Origin: Flavobacterium aquidurense
GTDB lineage: Bacteria > Bacteroidota > Bacteroidia > Flavobacteriales > Flavobacteriaceae
Direction of reading: 5' to 3'
Length of the DNA stretch: 64,000 bases
NCBI RefSeq assembly: GCF_001404985.1
Contig: NZ_JRLF01000011.1
Location: 186,001 to 250,000, forward strand
Shown here: piece by piece, positions 27,266 to 35,394 of the stretch
Layout: every line of letters begins with the position of its first letter
Numbering within the stretch: the first letter of the stretch is position 1
The notes under the pieces: generated by a model
The model's database searches: none
Told to the model about the DNA's origin: nothing
Seen by the model: the letters and a program-made list of their open reading frames with translations, nothing else
Translations under genes and position numbers: made by a program

Positions 27266-27583
27266 TTATAAATTATCTTTTGGTGTCCACATTTTGAAGA
27301 ATTTAAACATTTTGTGATATTCTTCCCTTGGCACAAATGCGATACAAACTTCCTGATTTTCTAAAGACGATTCTGTTAATACAATGTTGTCAGCTTCTTT
27401 TTGTGCGTTTATAAACTCTGTTTCAGAGACTGCACAAACTACTTTTTTAAATATTCCGTTGATCCATTTCTGCATATTTTCGTTATGTTCAAACTTTCTA
27501 AAACAAGCTAAAGAAGCGTGCGCGGCTATTACCGGAACAAGTTTATCGGGAACGTCCCGTTTAACTAAAATGTACATTTTCAT
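27266..27583 (-). CDS. PTH2-like protein (peptidyl-tRNA hydrolase 2 fold)
   Basis: The 105 residues open with KMYILVKRDVPDKLVPVIAAH and end in a beta strand and helix, the pattern of the small PTH2 fold (start KxyxxvrxDl, AAHA). PTH2 enzymes release tRNA from stalled peptidyl-tRNA in archaea and eukaryotes; scattered bacterial homologues are of unclear function. The gene sits in a short run of accessory-type genes. Confidence 0.6.
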   Translation of the reverse strand: MKMYILVKRDVPDKLVPVIAAHASLACFRKFEHNENMQKWINGIFKKVVCAVSETEFINAQKEADNIVLTESSLENQEVCIAFVPREEYHKMFKFFKMWTPKDNL

Positions 27584-27668
27584 ATTAAATTGTATTGTTT
27601 TTATAACGCAATATTCGCCACATGATTTATTATGCTCATTCTTAAAAGCATTAATTTTCTATTATAAA

Positions 27669-28352
27669 TTATTCCTCATCCTCTTCATCATCATATGAAA
27701 GATAAGACCAATCAATATCTAAATTTTCTAAAATGCTATCAAAACGATCCTGATGGCTTGTTCCAATAAAAACTGCGGTGCAAGTATTCGTTTTATCAAA
27801 AGACAAACTGATTATCTCATTATAATCATCAGTATATACTTTTTGATTATCGCGACTAATTTCCGGTACTAAAGTCCAGTTTTGCTCTACAAATTTTACA
27901 ATATCTGAATCAACCGTGCCAAAATAATTTCCGTTATACTTTAATCCGCCTAAAGTACCATTAAAAACAGCCATAAACAGAAAGAATTGCTCAGTTGTCC
28001 GGGTTTCAATTTCCCAATCTGATTTTTCGATCGTGTCATAATTGCCATAAACTGAAGGATTATCAAGTATTAAATCTTCTTTTTTGATTCCCCAAAATGC
28101 TACAGCCTGGTTTTCTTCGTAAATAACTAAATATCCGTCATCCGAAAATCCAACTTCATTGTTAAGTTTCAAAAGCTGATTAAAGGAATAATTCAGATTT
28201 TCTTCTTTCCCTAATTCCAGATAATATTCTTTAAGTTTTACAGGCAATGTTGTATCTAATCTTCTTTCAAGTTCAAGAATTTCTGCTTCTGAAAATCCAA
28301 AATTTTCACTTTCCGAAAGGTTATAAAGGCGTTTAATTTTTTGATAAATCAT
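27669..28352 (-). CDS. SMI1/KNR4 (SUKH) family protein, probable immunity protein
   Basis: The 227-residue protein has the SUKH-1 pattern: FSEAEILELERRLDTTLPVKLKEYYLELGK near residues 20-49, and later hydrophobic strand segments with LGGLKYNGNYFGTVDSD. An acidic tail (YDDEEDEE) closes it. Bacterial SUKH proteins are frequent immunity factors against contact-dependent or secreted toxins, but no toxin gene is adjacent. It could also be an orphan immunity gene kept against toxins of other strains. Confidence 0.8.
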   Translation of the reverse strand: MIYQKIKRLYNLSESENFGFSEAEILELERRLDTTLPVKLKEYYLELGKEENLNYSFNQLLKLNNEVGFSDDGYLVIYEENQAVAFWGIKKEDLILDNPSVYGNYDTIEKSDWEIETRTTEQFFLFMAVFNGTLGGLKYNGNYFGTVDSDIVKFVEQNWTLVPEISRDNQKVYTDDYNEIISLSFDKTNTCTAVFIGTSHQDRFDSILENLDIDWSYLSYDDEEDEE

Positions 28353-28381
28353 TAAGTATTATTTTATATGTGGCTGGCATT

Positions 28382-28687
28382 TTATTTTTCCAAAAAAAGT
28401 TCCAACTGCCTGAAAACAGGGATTAAGGATTTTCCTTTTTCTGACAAGGCATATTCAATATGCAAAGGTTTTAGCTTGATTACTTTTTTATCTAAAAGTC
28501 CAAAATCCTCTAGTTCACGAAGTGCGACAGCAACAGATTGTTTGTTCGCTCCTTTAAGATCTCTTAAAAGTCCGTTGAAACGTAAAGGCTTCTCAACAGC
28601 CAATAAAAAAATCTCTGGTTTCCATTTGCCTGATAATAACTTTAAAAGTCCCTGGGCCGGACATTCATTTTCTTTTTCTGTAGTCAT
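28382..28687 (-). CDS. HxlR-family winged-helix transcriptional regulator
   Basis: The 101-residue regulator has the HxlR pattern: CPAQGLLKLLSGKWKPEI (9-26), LRFNGLLRDLKGANKQSVAVALREL and EYALSEKGKSL. Cys9 before the first helix is a typical redox-sensitive position in this family. Divergent from a DsbA-like protein gene across 91 bp, so thiol-based control of that gene is plausible. Confidence 0.9.
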   Translation of the reverse strand: MTTEKENECPAQGLLKLLSGKWKPEIFLLAVEKPLRFNGLLRDLKGANKQSVAVALRELEDFGLLDKKVIKLKPLHIEYALSEKGKSLIPVFRQLELFLEK

Positions 28688-28701
28688 ATTTTTTAGACTA
28701 A

Positions 28702-28732
28702 TTGACTTGTGATTAAATACGAACGAACTTTG
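28702..28732 (+). promoter_or_regulatory. Possible promoter of the DsbA-like gene
   Basis: TTG at 28702-28704 is followed after 20 bp by GAACTTTG (28725-28732), one base off the TAnnTTTG -7 consensus. It lies in the short HxlR/DsbA intergenic region. Confidence 0.35.
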
Positions 28733-28778
28733 TGTAAATTTAAAAATTAAATCCGAAGCGTAAATTAAAAACAGTCAG

Positions 28779-29762
28779 ATGAAATTACTTTCGCTCTTAT
28801 TAATCCTGATTTGTAGCAGCAATTTACAGTCACAAACCAACTCTAAAATGAATGAAAATAAAACCAATCCGTTGTTGTGCGATCCTGTAAGCGGAACCTG
28901 TGAAATAATTACTAACCAAATAACACCTGAAAAAGCAAATATCCAGACAGGAAATATACCTGTAAAAATAATTTATTATACAGATCCTATTTGTTCGTCG
29001 TGTTGGGGAATTGAGCCTCAGCTAAGAAAATTAAAACTGGAATATGGCGATTATATTAGTATAGATTACAGAATGGGCGGTTTATTACCGGATTGGAATT
29101 ACAACAGCGGCGGCATCAGCAAACCTGCAGATGTAGCGCACCATTGGGACGAGGCGAGTTTGCATTATGAAATGCCAATTGATGGAAATGTATGGCTTGA
29201 AGATCCTCTGGATTCTTCTTATCCTTCTTGTATTGCTGTAAAAGCGGCACAAATTCAGGACAAGGAAAAAGCGGTGAAATTTATGCGGGTTCTTCGTGAA
29301 AAATTATACCTGGAAAAGAAAAATATTTCGAAATGGGAAAACATAGCAGAAGCAGCAAAAATTACCGGTCTTAATATCGAAAAACTGAAGGAAGATTATG
29401 AAGGAGATGCGAAAAAACTTTTTCAGGACGATTTGAACCTGGCTAAAACACTTGGTGTGAGAGGTTTTCCTACTATGTTTTTTGCTGATGAAAATAACAA
29501 TCAGCTCACAGTTTATGGATCTAAACCTTATATTTCTTATGAAAATGCAATACTGGCATTATTTCCCGAAGCTAAAAAGAAGATCATAAATAAAGATGCC
29601 GTATCGATGTTTGAAATCTATCCCACATTAACACCAAAAGAATATGCTGTTATTAATAATATATCGTATCCTGAATCTCAAATTATTTTAGAAGAACTAT
29701 ATGAGAAAGGAAAATTAGACAAAAAGTCAATAAAAAACGGCTCACTTTACAGTAGAAAATAA
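28779..29762 (+). CDS. DsbA-family (FrnE/SpxH-like) oxidoreductase with Cys-containing N-terminus
   Basis: The 327-residue protein has a thioredoxin fold with active site CSSC (72-75, in TDPICSSCWG), a DsbA-type helical insertion and the cis-Pro region in GVRGFPTMFF. The C-terminus (about 270-327) adds a helical, winged-helix-like segment, as in FrnE/SpxH relatives. Before the fold lies NPLLCDPVSGTCEI with Cys34 and Cys41. The chosen start gives a signal-like stretch (1-18); an internal ATG at MNENKTN would give a cytoplasmic form, which would suit an SpxH-like role better. Location is therefore unresolved. Confidence 0.82.
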   Translation: MKLLSLLLILICSSNLQSQTNSKMNENKTNPLLCDPVSGTCEIITNQITPEKANIQTGNIPVKIIYYTDPICSSCWGIEPQLRKLKLEYGDYISIDYRMGGLLPDWNYNSGGISKPADVAHHWDEASLHYEMPIDGNVWLEDPLDSSYPSCIAVKAAQIQDKEKAVKFMRVLREKLYLEKKNISKWENIAEAAKITGLNIEKLKEDYEGDAKKLFQDDLNLAKTLGVRGFPTMFFADENNNQLTVYGSKPYISYENAILALFPEAKKKIINKDAVSMFEIYPTLTPKEYAVINNISYPESQIILEELYEKGKLDKKSIKNGSLYSRK

Positions 29763-29769
29763 TCTAAAA

Positions 29770-29809
29770 ACTAAAAGTTGTAAAGATTGATCCCTTCACA
29801 ACTTTTAGT
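29770..29809. other. 12-bp perfect inverted repeat between convergent genes
   Basis: Arms ACTAAAAGTTGT (29770-29781) and ACAACTTTTAGT (29798-29809) with a 16-nt loop, between the ends of the DsbA-like and phytochrome genes. Low GC and no clear U-tract make it a weak terminator or a processing site. Confidence 0.5.
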
Positions 29810-29859
29810 GTATAATATGCTCCCGCCTTTATTGGATTTTTGCTCTTTAATAAAAGGAA

Positions 29860-32130
29860 TTAAATAAGCGAATCCTCAGGATCGCAAGGGAAATAAATCG
29901 TAATTTCTGTTCCTTTATTCAATGTCCCTACCGCGCGGATATTTCCGTTGCAGGTTTGCATTATTTTTTTGCACAATGCCAGACCAACTCCTGATCCGTC
30001 GTATTTTTCGAGAGTATGCAATCTGGTAAATATCTTAAAAATAGATTCAGCATATTCCTGCTCAAAACCAATTCCGTTATCTGCAAAAGTTATCCAATTG
30101 CAATATACTTTATTAGAATATTCATTGATTTCAGGTTCTTGTGATGCTGTAATTTTAATTACCGGAAGTCTGTCTAACGATGCGTATTTTAGTGAATTTT
30201 GTATAATATTAGAGAACAATTGTTTCATTAAAAATGGCACTGCATGAACTTCGGGCAGATTCTCACATTCAAAAATTGCCTTATTTTCCTGAATCACCTC
30301 TTTCATGTCCAGCAATGTTTCTTCCAGAATATGATTCAGGTTCACTTTTTCAAAAGATTCTTTCGTATTCTTTATTCGGGTATATTTGAGAATGTCTACT
30401 AACAAATTCTGCATTCTGTTGGCAGATTTTGTTACACGCTGCAATGAATCTATAATAGTCACCGAAGGAACATCATTAACATCTGAAAGTACTTTTGAAG
30501 CAATAAACTGAATCTTGCGTAAAGGTTCCTGCAAATCGTGCGTACTAATCCAGTTAATATTTTCAAGTTCCAGGTTTGTTTCCCTCAATACATCACTTAA
30601 ATTTCTATATTTCTCTTCTTCTTCACTTAACAACAGCATTATAATCTGATTATGAAGAGAATGCGCGTAAGTTGCAGCTGCGTTTAGTTCCGGCTGTAAC
30701 CAGGCTTTACTTTGATCTTTAATGATTTGTTTCCATAAATTAAATGAATTTCTGGGGTGTAATCCCTTACTGTCAATAATAATGGCTTTTTCCGGATCTC
30801 CTGCCCAATTTATAACGGCAACCGTTTCTGGTCTGTACCAAATAATATTATTGCCACTGCCCAAAGCATAAAAAATAATACCTGAAATATGTTCATAGCT
30901 GATCAAATCCGGCACATAATTGCTAAGTTTATTAGTACTGAATGTTTTTCCGTATTCATGAGACTGCATTGCTGAGATGATTTTGTCTATCTCTTTGTCT
31001 GATGGAGTAATTCCGCTTTTATATGTTTTACCGCCAATACAAATCGAAACTCCGGATGCATTGCACAGTTTTAATAATTCAGGATTGGCGCTGATAATTT
31101 CAAACGATTCATGTTCTAACGGAAGGCTTAAAGCCGTTAACCGTTCAAGCGCCATATTTGTTTTACGCGCAACTTCATATTCATCATTAGATTGTCTTAA
31201 ATCTATCTGAGAAGTAATAAACTGTCCCTGAAGTTTGGCTGCGAGCCTAATTTCCGGCGAAATATTTTTAGGCGAATAATGATGACAGGCAATTAATCCC
31301 CATAATCTGTCGTGGTGAATAAGCGAGATTGTAAGCGTTGCGCCAACGCCCATATTCTTAAGATATTCAACATGAATTGGTGACGTACTTCTAAGTATGG
31401 AAAGACTCAGGTCAAGATTTTTATCTTCCTGATCGTCAATAGTATAAATTGGTACGGGCTGATAACCAATATCGACAATAAGCCGTATTTGATTTTTCAT
31501 GTACAATTCTCTTGCCTGAACCGGAATATCTGTATGCGGATAATGAAGTCCCAAAAATGGTTCTATATCTTCTCTACAGCTTTCGGCAAAAACTTCACCA
31601 TTATATTCTTCATCAAAACGATAAATCATCACACGGTCATAGCCTGTTATTTCACGTGTTCCTTCAGCAACAAGCGCACAAAGTTCTTTTAGCGATCGTG
31701 TATTGTTCATATTAGACACAAACTGAATGGTTTGTGCATAAATATCTGCTAATTGTTCTTTTCCTGAAGATTGAGGCTCTGCTTCGAGCACATATACAGC
31801 TCCGGATTTATGTATGTTAACCTGAAATGCAATTCCTTTTAATTCTACTTCAAGCGGAAAAACAAGTTGTTCTTTTTGATTGTGTACATAATCATAAAGT
31901 TCTTTTTGTGCCGGAGCGCCAAAAATTTCAGTGAATTTATGTCCCAATATTTCGTTGTAGGCCACATCAAGAAAAGACGAGATATTGCCAGTACAAAATT
32001 CGATTTTCCAGTCTAAATTTATTCCCAGTAAAAAACCATGCGGCTGAATACTTCCCGGAATATGTATGGGTTCATGCTCACAATTTGTAAGGGTGACCAA
32101 ATCGCGGTTTACAATATCCTTAATCTTCAT
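29860..32130 (-). CDS. bphP: Bacteriophytochrome sensor histidine kinase
   Basis: Red/far-red light sensor kinase of 756 residues: PAS, GAF, PHY, HisKA and HATPase domains. The biliverdin-binding cysteine is Cys17 in NCEHEPIHIPGSIQPHG, closely like Deinococcus BphP. The GAF domain has HTDIPVQARELY and STSPIHVEYLKNMGVGATL with LWGLIACHHYSP. The PHY tongue has WYRPE. The kinase part has the H-box STHDLQEPLRK, and DNGIGF and GSGVGLALCKKI for ATP binding. Translation start overlaps the end of the heme oxygenase gene by 11 bp, so chromophore and apoprotein are made together. No response regulator is adjacent, so the output partner is encoded elsewhere. Confidence 0.96.
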   Translation of the reverse strand: MKIKDIVNRDLVTLTNCEHEPIHIPGSIQPHGFLLGINLDWKIEFCTGNISSFLDVAYNEILGHKFTEIFGAPAQKELYDYVHNQKEQLVFPLEVELKGIAFQVNIHKSGAVYVLEAEPQSSGKEQLADIYAQTIQFVSNMNNTRSLKELCALVAEGTREITGYDRVMIYRFDEEYNGEVFAESCREDIEPFLGLHYPHTDIPVQARELYMKNQIRLIVDIGYQPVPIYTIDDQEDKNLDLSLSILRSTSPIHVEYLKNMGVGATLTISLIHHDRLWGLIACHHYSPKNISPEIRLAAKLQGQFITSQIDLRQSNDEYEVARKTNMALERLTALSLPLEHESFEIISANPELLKLCNASGVSICIGGKTYKSGITPSDKEIDKIISAMQSHEYGKTFSTNKLSNYVPDLISYEHISGIIFYALGSGNNIIWYRPETVAVINWAGDPEKAIIIDSKGLHPRNSFNLWKQIIKDQSKAWLQPELNAAATYAHSLHNQIIMLLLSEEEEKYRNLSDVLRETNLELENINWISTHDLQEPLRKIQFIASKVLSDVNDVPSVTIIDSLQRVTKSANRMQNLLVDILKYTRIKNTKESFEKVNLNHILEETLLDMKEVIQENKAIFECENLPEVHAVPFLMKQLFSNIIQNSLKYASLDRLPVIKITASQEPEINEYSNKVYCNWITFADNGIGFEQEYAESIFKIFTRLHTLEKYDGSGVGLALCKKIMQTCNGNIRAVGTLNKGTEITIYFPCDPEDSLI

Positions 32131-32731
32131 TTTTACCTGTATTCAAAAAATGGTTATAAATACAGTCAAAAGCGTAGACAGCACCTTCTATAATTTCATC
32201 TTCACAATTATTTTCTTCTTCATAAGCGGTAAGCAGGTTCAGGAAATTTTTCCAGTAACTTCCGGTTTTATTACCATATCCCGTAAAATAAGAAACTCCT
32301 TTTTGCTGGTCTAATCCCGGAATAGTTTCTACATTTTTCAAAATATATCTTCCGCCAAGTGTTGATCCTTCTACCACGTAAAGCATTCCTAAAGCAAATG
32401 GAATACTTATATTTTCATTTTTAAAAACAGATGCCGATTTATTTTTCGTATAATTCAAAAAAGAAAGATCATCCTGAATCAGTTGTGTTTTTTCTCTTTC
32501 TTTTAAATCCGGAATAAGATCATTAAGTACCGGAAAAACAACTTCCTGTGTACTGTAATACACCTCATACATAAGAGAAAGATAATGGCAATAATCATCT
32601 ATTTGCATATTAGGAGCAAGAATAGATGCTGATACAGTAAGACTTTCCAGTTTTTTATGAGAGGTCGCCGTACGGGTTTTTAGTTTTTCTAAAAAATCTT
32701 CTGTTGTAGAAATATCTAAATTTTTAGTCAT
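32120..32731 (-). CDS. bphO: Biliverdin-producing heme oxygenase
   Basis: The 203-residue enzyme opens heme to biliverdin, CO and iron. The likely proximal heme ligand is His25 in TATSHKKLES, and the distal helix carries VVEGSTLGGRYI. The length fits bacterial BphO. It is the first gene of a two-gene operon with the phytochrome, which shows that its product supplies the chromophore. A strong dyad lies 43 bp upstream of the start. Confidence 0.93.
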   Translation of the reverse strand: MTKNLDISTTEDFLEKLKTRTATSHKKLESLTVSASILAPNMQIDDYCHYLSLMYEVYYSTQEVVFPVLNDLIPDLKEREKTQLIQDDLSFLNYTKNKSASVFKNENISIPFALGMLYVVEGSTLGGRYILKNVETIPGLDQQKGVSYFTGYGNKTGSYWKNFLNLLTAYEEENNCEDEIIEGAVYAFDCIYNHFLNTGKNED

Positions 32732-32773
32732 TATAGAAATCTGGTAATAATTTAACTTTTGGAGATGTACCTC

Positions 32774-32802
32774 ATTTAGCAGTACTTAAGTAACTGCTAA
32801 AT
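32774..32802. promoter_or_regulatory. 29-bp dyad upstream of the heme oxygenase-phytochrome operon
   Basis: Perfect 10-bp arms ATTTAGCAGT and ACTGCTAAAT surround ACTTAAGTA, itself nearly palindromic, so the whole 29 bp is symmetric except for one extra base. No U-tract or GC-rich core follows, so it looks like an operator. It lies just upstream of bphO. Confidence 0.6.
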
Positions 32803-32892
32803 TTAGCGAATGCGGTAAAAGTAGTATTTTTAATTGGTTAAAATATCTTCCAGATTGTAATCTATCGACAAAATCTCATAAAACTATAAATT

Positions 32893-33213
32893 TTAGTGTA
32901 TAGCGAGCTTTCTGATCATGTCTGTTGAAATAGGATCAGCATACATTCCAAAAGCACTCATTAAAACACCTTTAATATCCTGTTTGGCAGAACTTATTCC
33001 GTACACGATATCTTCATTGTCAGGATCTGAATCTCCTTCAAACCTAAAATAATATTCGATCGTAAATTCATCCGGCGATAATGATTCGGCACCATTATCA
33101 TATAGTATGCAATCTTCGGCAATATTAAAATCTTTTGTAAATCCTTGTTCGCTAAGCCATTTTAATGCTTCGGTAACGGTATCAAATGAAGGTTTCTGGT
33201 GTATGTTTTCCAT
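32893..33213 (-). CDS. Conserved Bacteroidetes protein of unknown function (often mislabelled phosphoribosylpyrophosphate synthetase)
   Basis: A 106-residue soluble protein with the pattern TVTEALKWLSEQGFTKDFN, FTIEYYFRFEGDSDPDNEDIVYGI and GVLMSAFGMYADPIS. Very similar small proteins in Bacteroidetes carry the automatic name PRPP synthetase, but nothing here resembles the PRPP-binding loop or a 300-residue enzyme. Treat as unknown. It lies upstream of the heme oxygenase gene on the same strand, separated by 161 bp with the dyad. Confidence 0.75.
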   Translation of the reverse strand: MENIHQKPSFDTVTEALKWLSEQGFTKDFNIAEDCILYDNGAESLSPDEFTIEYYFRFEGDSDPDNEDIVYGISSAKQDIKGVLMSAFGMYADPISTDMIRKLAIH

Positions 33214-33237
33214 TATTTTATATTTTGATTTTTTATA

Positions 33238-33280
33238 AATAAACCATACCAGCCTTAAAATTTCAAGATTGGTATGGCAT
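33238..33280 (-). terminator. Stem-loop terminator after the lipoprotein hydrolase gene
   Basis: On the minus strand CCATACCA and TGGTATGG (8 bp, perfect) are separated by 18 nt and followed by TTTATTTAT, about 20 bp after the hydrolase stop codon. Confidence 0.55.
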
Positions 33281-33299
33281 TTTGAATTAAATAATTAGC

Positions 33300-34241
33300 T
33301 TACTTTTTTAGAAATTTAATAAACTCTTCGTTGAATTTATCTTTTTCTTCTATGAACAATGCGTGACCGCTTTTCTCAAACGGAATCAGCACAGAACCAG
33401 CAATTGCCTTATTCATTTGTTCTGCCAAAGCAAAAGAAACAATCTTATCTTCTCTGGCATTAAAAATTAATGTAGGTACTTTTATTTTAGGCAAATCACC
33501 TCTTAAATCTTCATCACGCAAAGCGATCAAAGCCTGCTCCATTGCGTATGGCGAGGACTGCATTTCGATTGAGCCTAACCAGGCACCAATTCCGGGAGAA
33601 ACAGATGTTGCTGACAAAGTAAAATAACCGCCAATTGCAGCCAATAAAGCCGGACGATCTGAGTTGTTTAAATTCACCCATTGCGTAATGTCATCTTTCG
33701 TAAAAAACGGATAAGGATAATCGGCTTTTTTAGTATGACATGGTGCCGCCGCTGCAAATAGGGCTAATTTGTTAATATGTGCGCCGTCGTATTTTGCTAC
33801 ATAATGCAAAGCAATTGCGCCTCCCATAGAGTGACCGCCAATTGCTGCATCTTTTATATCAAGTTTGTCTAAAACGGTTTTAATATCTGATGCAAACTGA
33901 TCATAATTGTATTTCCCGTATGGTTTATCAGATTGTCCAAATCCTCTTAAAGTGATCCCAATTACACGATAACCTGCTTGTACCAAAGCATGATACTGGT
34001 ATTCCCACATCGCATCACTTAACGGATAACCGTGAATCAAAACTACCGGTTTGCCATCGCCAACATCAGTAATATGCAATCTTACATTGGGTTCAACTTC
34101 TATATATTCTGCTCTTGCGCCGGTTGTTGCAACTGTACTATTTTCCGGTGATTTATCTTCTTTTTGTTTTGCACACGAAGACAATAAACCTACTGATACG
34201 AGGACCAATAAAACACTGGTTATTTTTTTTATAGTTTTCAT
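33300..34241 (-). CDS. Lipoprotein alpha/beta hydrolase (haloperoxidase/esterase-like)
   Basis: The 313-residue protein starts at MKTIKK, where a lipoprotein signal ends in LLSSC (Cys23); the upstream in-frame ATGs would place foreign residues before it. The fold has HGYPLSD (oxyanion region), nucleophile Ser138 in GGHSMGG, Asp in REDKIV and His in SGHALFIEE. The closest pattern is the non-heme chloroperoxidase group, which are in practice serine esterases. It follows an HSL-type hydrolase by 19 bp and is the last gene of that pair. Confidence 0.88.
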   Translation of the reverse strand: MKTIKKITSVLLVLVSVGLLSSCAKQKEDKSPENSTVATTGARAEYIEVEPNVRLHITDVGDGKPVVLIHGYPLSDAMWEYQYHALVQAGYRVIGITLRGFGQSDKPYGKYNYDQFASDIKTVLDKLDIKDAAIGGHSMGGAIALHYVAKYDGAHINKLALFAAAAPCHTKKADYPYPFFTKDDITQWVNLNNSDRPALLAAIGGYFTLSATSVSPGIGAWLGSIEMQSSPYAMEQALIALRDEDLRGDLPKIKVPTLIFNAREDKIVSFALAEQMNKAIAGSVLIPFEKSGHALFIEEKDKFNEEFIKFLKK

Positions 34242-34260
34242 TTTTAGATTTTTAAGATTA

Positions 34261-35247
34261 TTATTTTTTGAAAAGGTATTTTTTAAGTTCAGCTGCAGCA
34301 TGAACAAATAAAGATTTTGTCTGCGGAATATGTGCCAGCGGATTTAGCAATCCAAAATCATGAATGGTTCCGTTATAACGAATTGTAGTGACAGAAACTC
34401 CTGCCTGATCCAGTTTTCTTCCAAAAGCTTCTCCTTCATCACGAAGTACATCAGCTTCTGCAACCTGAATTAATGTTGGAGGAAAATCTTTTAATTGTTC
34501 TAAAGTGGCATTTAGCGGAGAAGCATAAATTTGCTCACGTTCTGCAGGATCTGTGGTATATAAATCGTACATCCATTTCATTAATGAAGTGGTCAGAAAA
34601 CGGTTTTCTCCGAATTGTTTGTACGAATCTGTTTCAAAATTTGCTGCAACAATTGGCCAGAATAATACAAGAGATTGTAATTTTGGTCCGTTATTCTCTA
34701 TGGCTTTCAAAGCTGTTACGGCTGTCATATTTCCGCCTACACTGTTTCCTACTACAGAAATTGTATTTCCGTCAACGTTAATCTCATTTCCGTTTGCTGC
34801 AATCCACTTTGTAGCGGCATAGATTTCATTTACTGCCTGCGGATATTTTGCATCCGGTGTTGGTGTGTAATTCACAAAAATTCCTGTGGCTCCGGATAAT
34901 ACTACTAAATCCCTTACCATTCTTTTATGTGTGGGATAATCGCCTAAAACCCATCCACCGCCGTGAATAAAAATAAAAGCCGGAAGTTTTTCTTTGTTTC
35001 CTTCGGGTTCAACAATGTTCAGTTTTATCGTGAAGCCGTCTTGCTCAATTGTCTTTTCAGATTCCTGAATTCCTGAATAATCAACTTCTACTGATTTTTG
35101 CGCTCCTACTAAAACTTCCCTTGCTTCTAAAGGCAGCAAAGATTCTAATGGAACTCCTCCGGAATTCAGCGCTTTTAAAAAAACTTTAATTTCTCTCGAT
35201 ATTGCATTATCATCTGCAACCGGAACTGTACTTTGATTTGTGTTCAT
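34261..35247 (-). CDS. HSL-family alpha/beta hydrolase (acetyl-esterase-like)
   Basis: The 328-residue cytoplasmic esterase of the hormone-sensitive-lipase group has the oxyanion motif HGGGW (95-99), nucleophile Ser169 in GNSVGGN, Asp in EADVLRDEGE and His in IHDFGL. It has no signal peptide, while its operon partner is a lipoprotein hydrolase. A GAF-sigma54 activator is encoded immediately upstream on the same strand, and a conserved 20-bp motif lies 103-122 bp before this gene. I infer control by that activator. Substrate unknown. Confidence 0.9.
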   Translation of the reverse strand: MNTNQSTVPVADDNAISREIKVFLKALNSGGVPLESLLPLEAREVLVGAQKSVEVDYSGIQESEKTIEQDGFTIKLNIVEPEGNKEKLPAFIFIHGGGWVLGDYPTHKRMVRDLVVLSGATGIFVNYTPTPDAKYPQAVNEIYAATKWIAANGNEINVDGNTISVVGNSVGGNMTAVTALKAIENNGPKLQSLVLFWPIVAANFETDSYKQFGENRFLTTSLMKWMYDLYTTDPAEREQIYASPLNATLEQLKDFPPTLIQVAEADVLRDEGEAFGRKLDQAGVSVTTIRYNGTIHDFGLLNPLAHIPQTKSLFVHAAAELKKYLFKK

Positions 35248-35349
35248 GATTTTATAATTAAATTAATTATGGTTTCATGAATTATTATCCAAAGAGTATT
35301 CCTTTAAAATAAACCACTACAAATCAATACTTTAAAAAAATTTAAGCTT

Positions 35350-35369
35350 TTTTATTTTAACGATATATC
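35350..35369. promoter_or_regulatory. Conserved 20-bp motif, candidate activator site (copy 1)
   Basis: Contains ACGATATATC next to a T-rich TTTTATTTT run and matches the motif at 46405-46424 at 19 of 20 positions. It lies about 110 bp upstream of the HSL-type hydrolase, the usual distance for a sigma54 enhancer site. A weak GG-N8-TTG element and a weak TTTG-N21-TACTCTTTG element lie between it and the start codon. Confidence 0.45.
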
Positions 35370-35394
35370 ATAGATTTACAGCTGAGAATGAAAA

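Noticed and set aside
27384..27698. Plus-strand ORF of 104 codons
   Set aside because: Antisense to the PTH2-like gene, which has a recognisable fold pattern on the minus strand.
34242..34307. Longer N-terminus for the lipoprotein hydrolase
   Set aside because: It would bury the lipoprotein signal behind 22 extra residues and overlap the preceding gene end.
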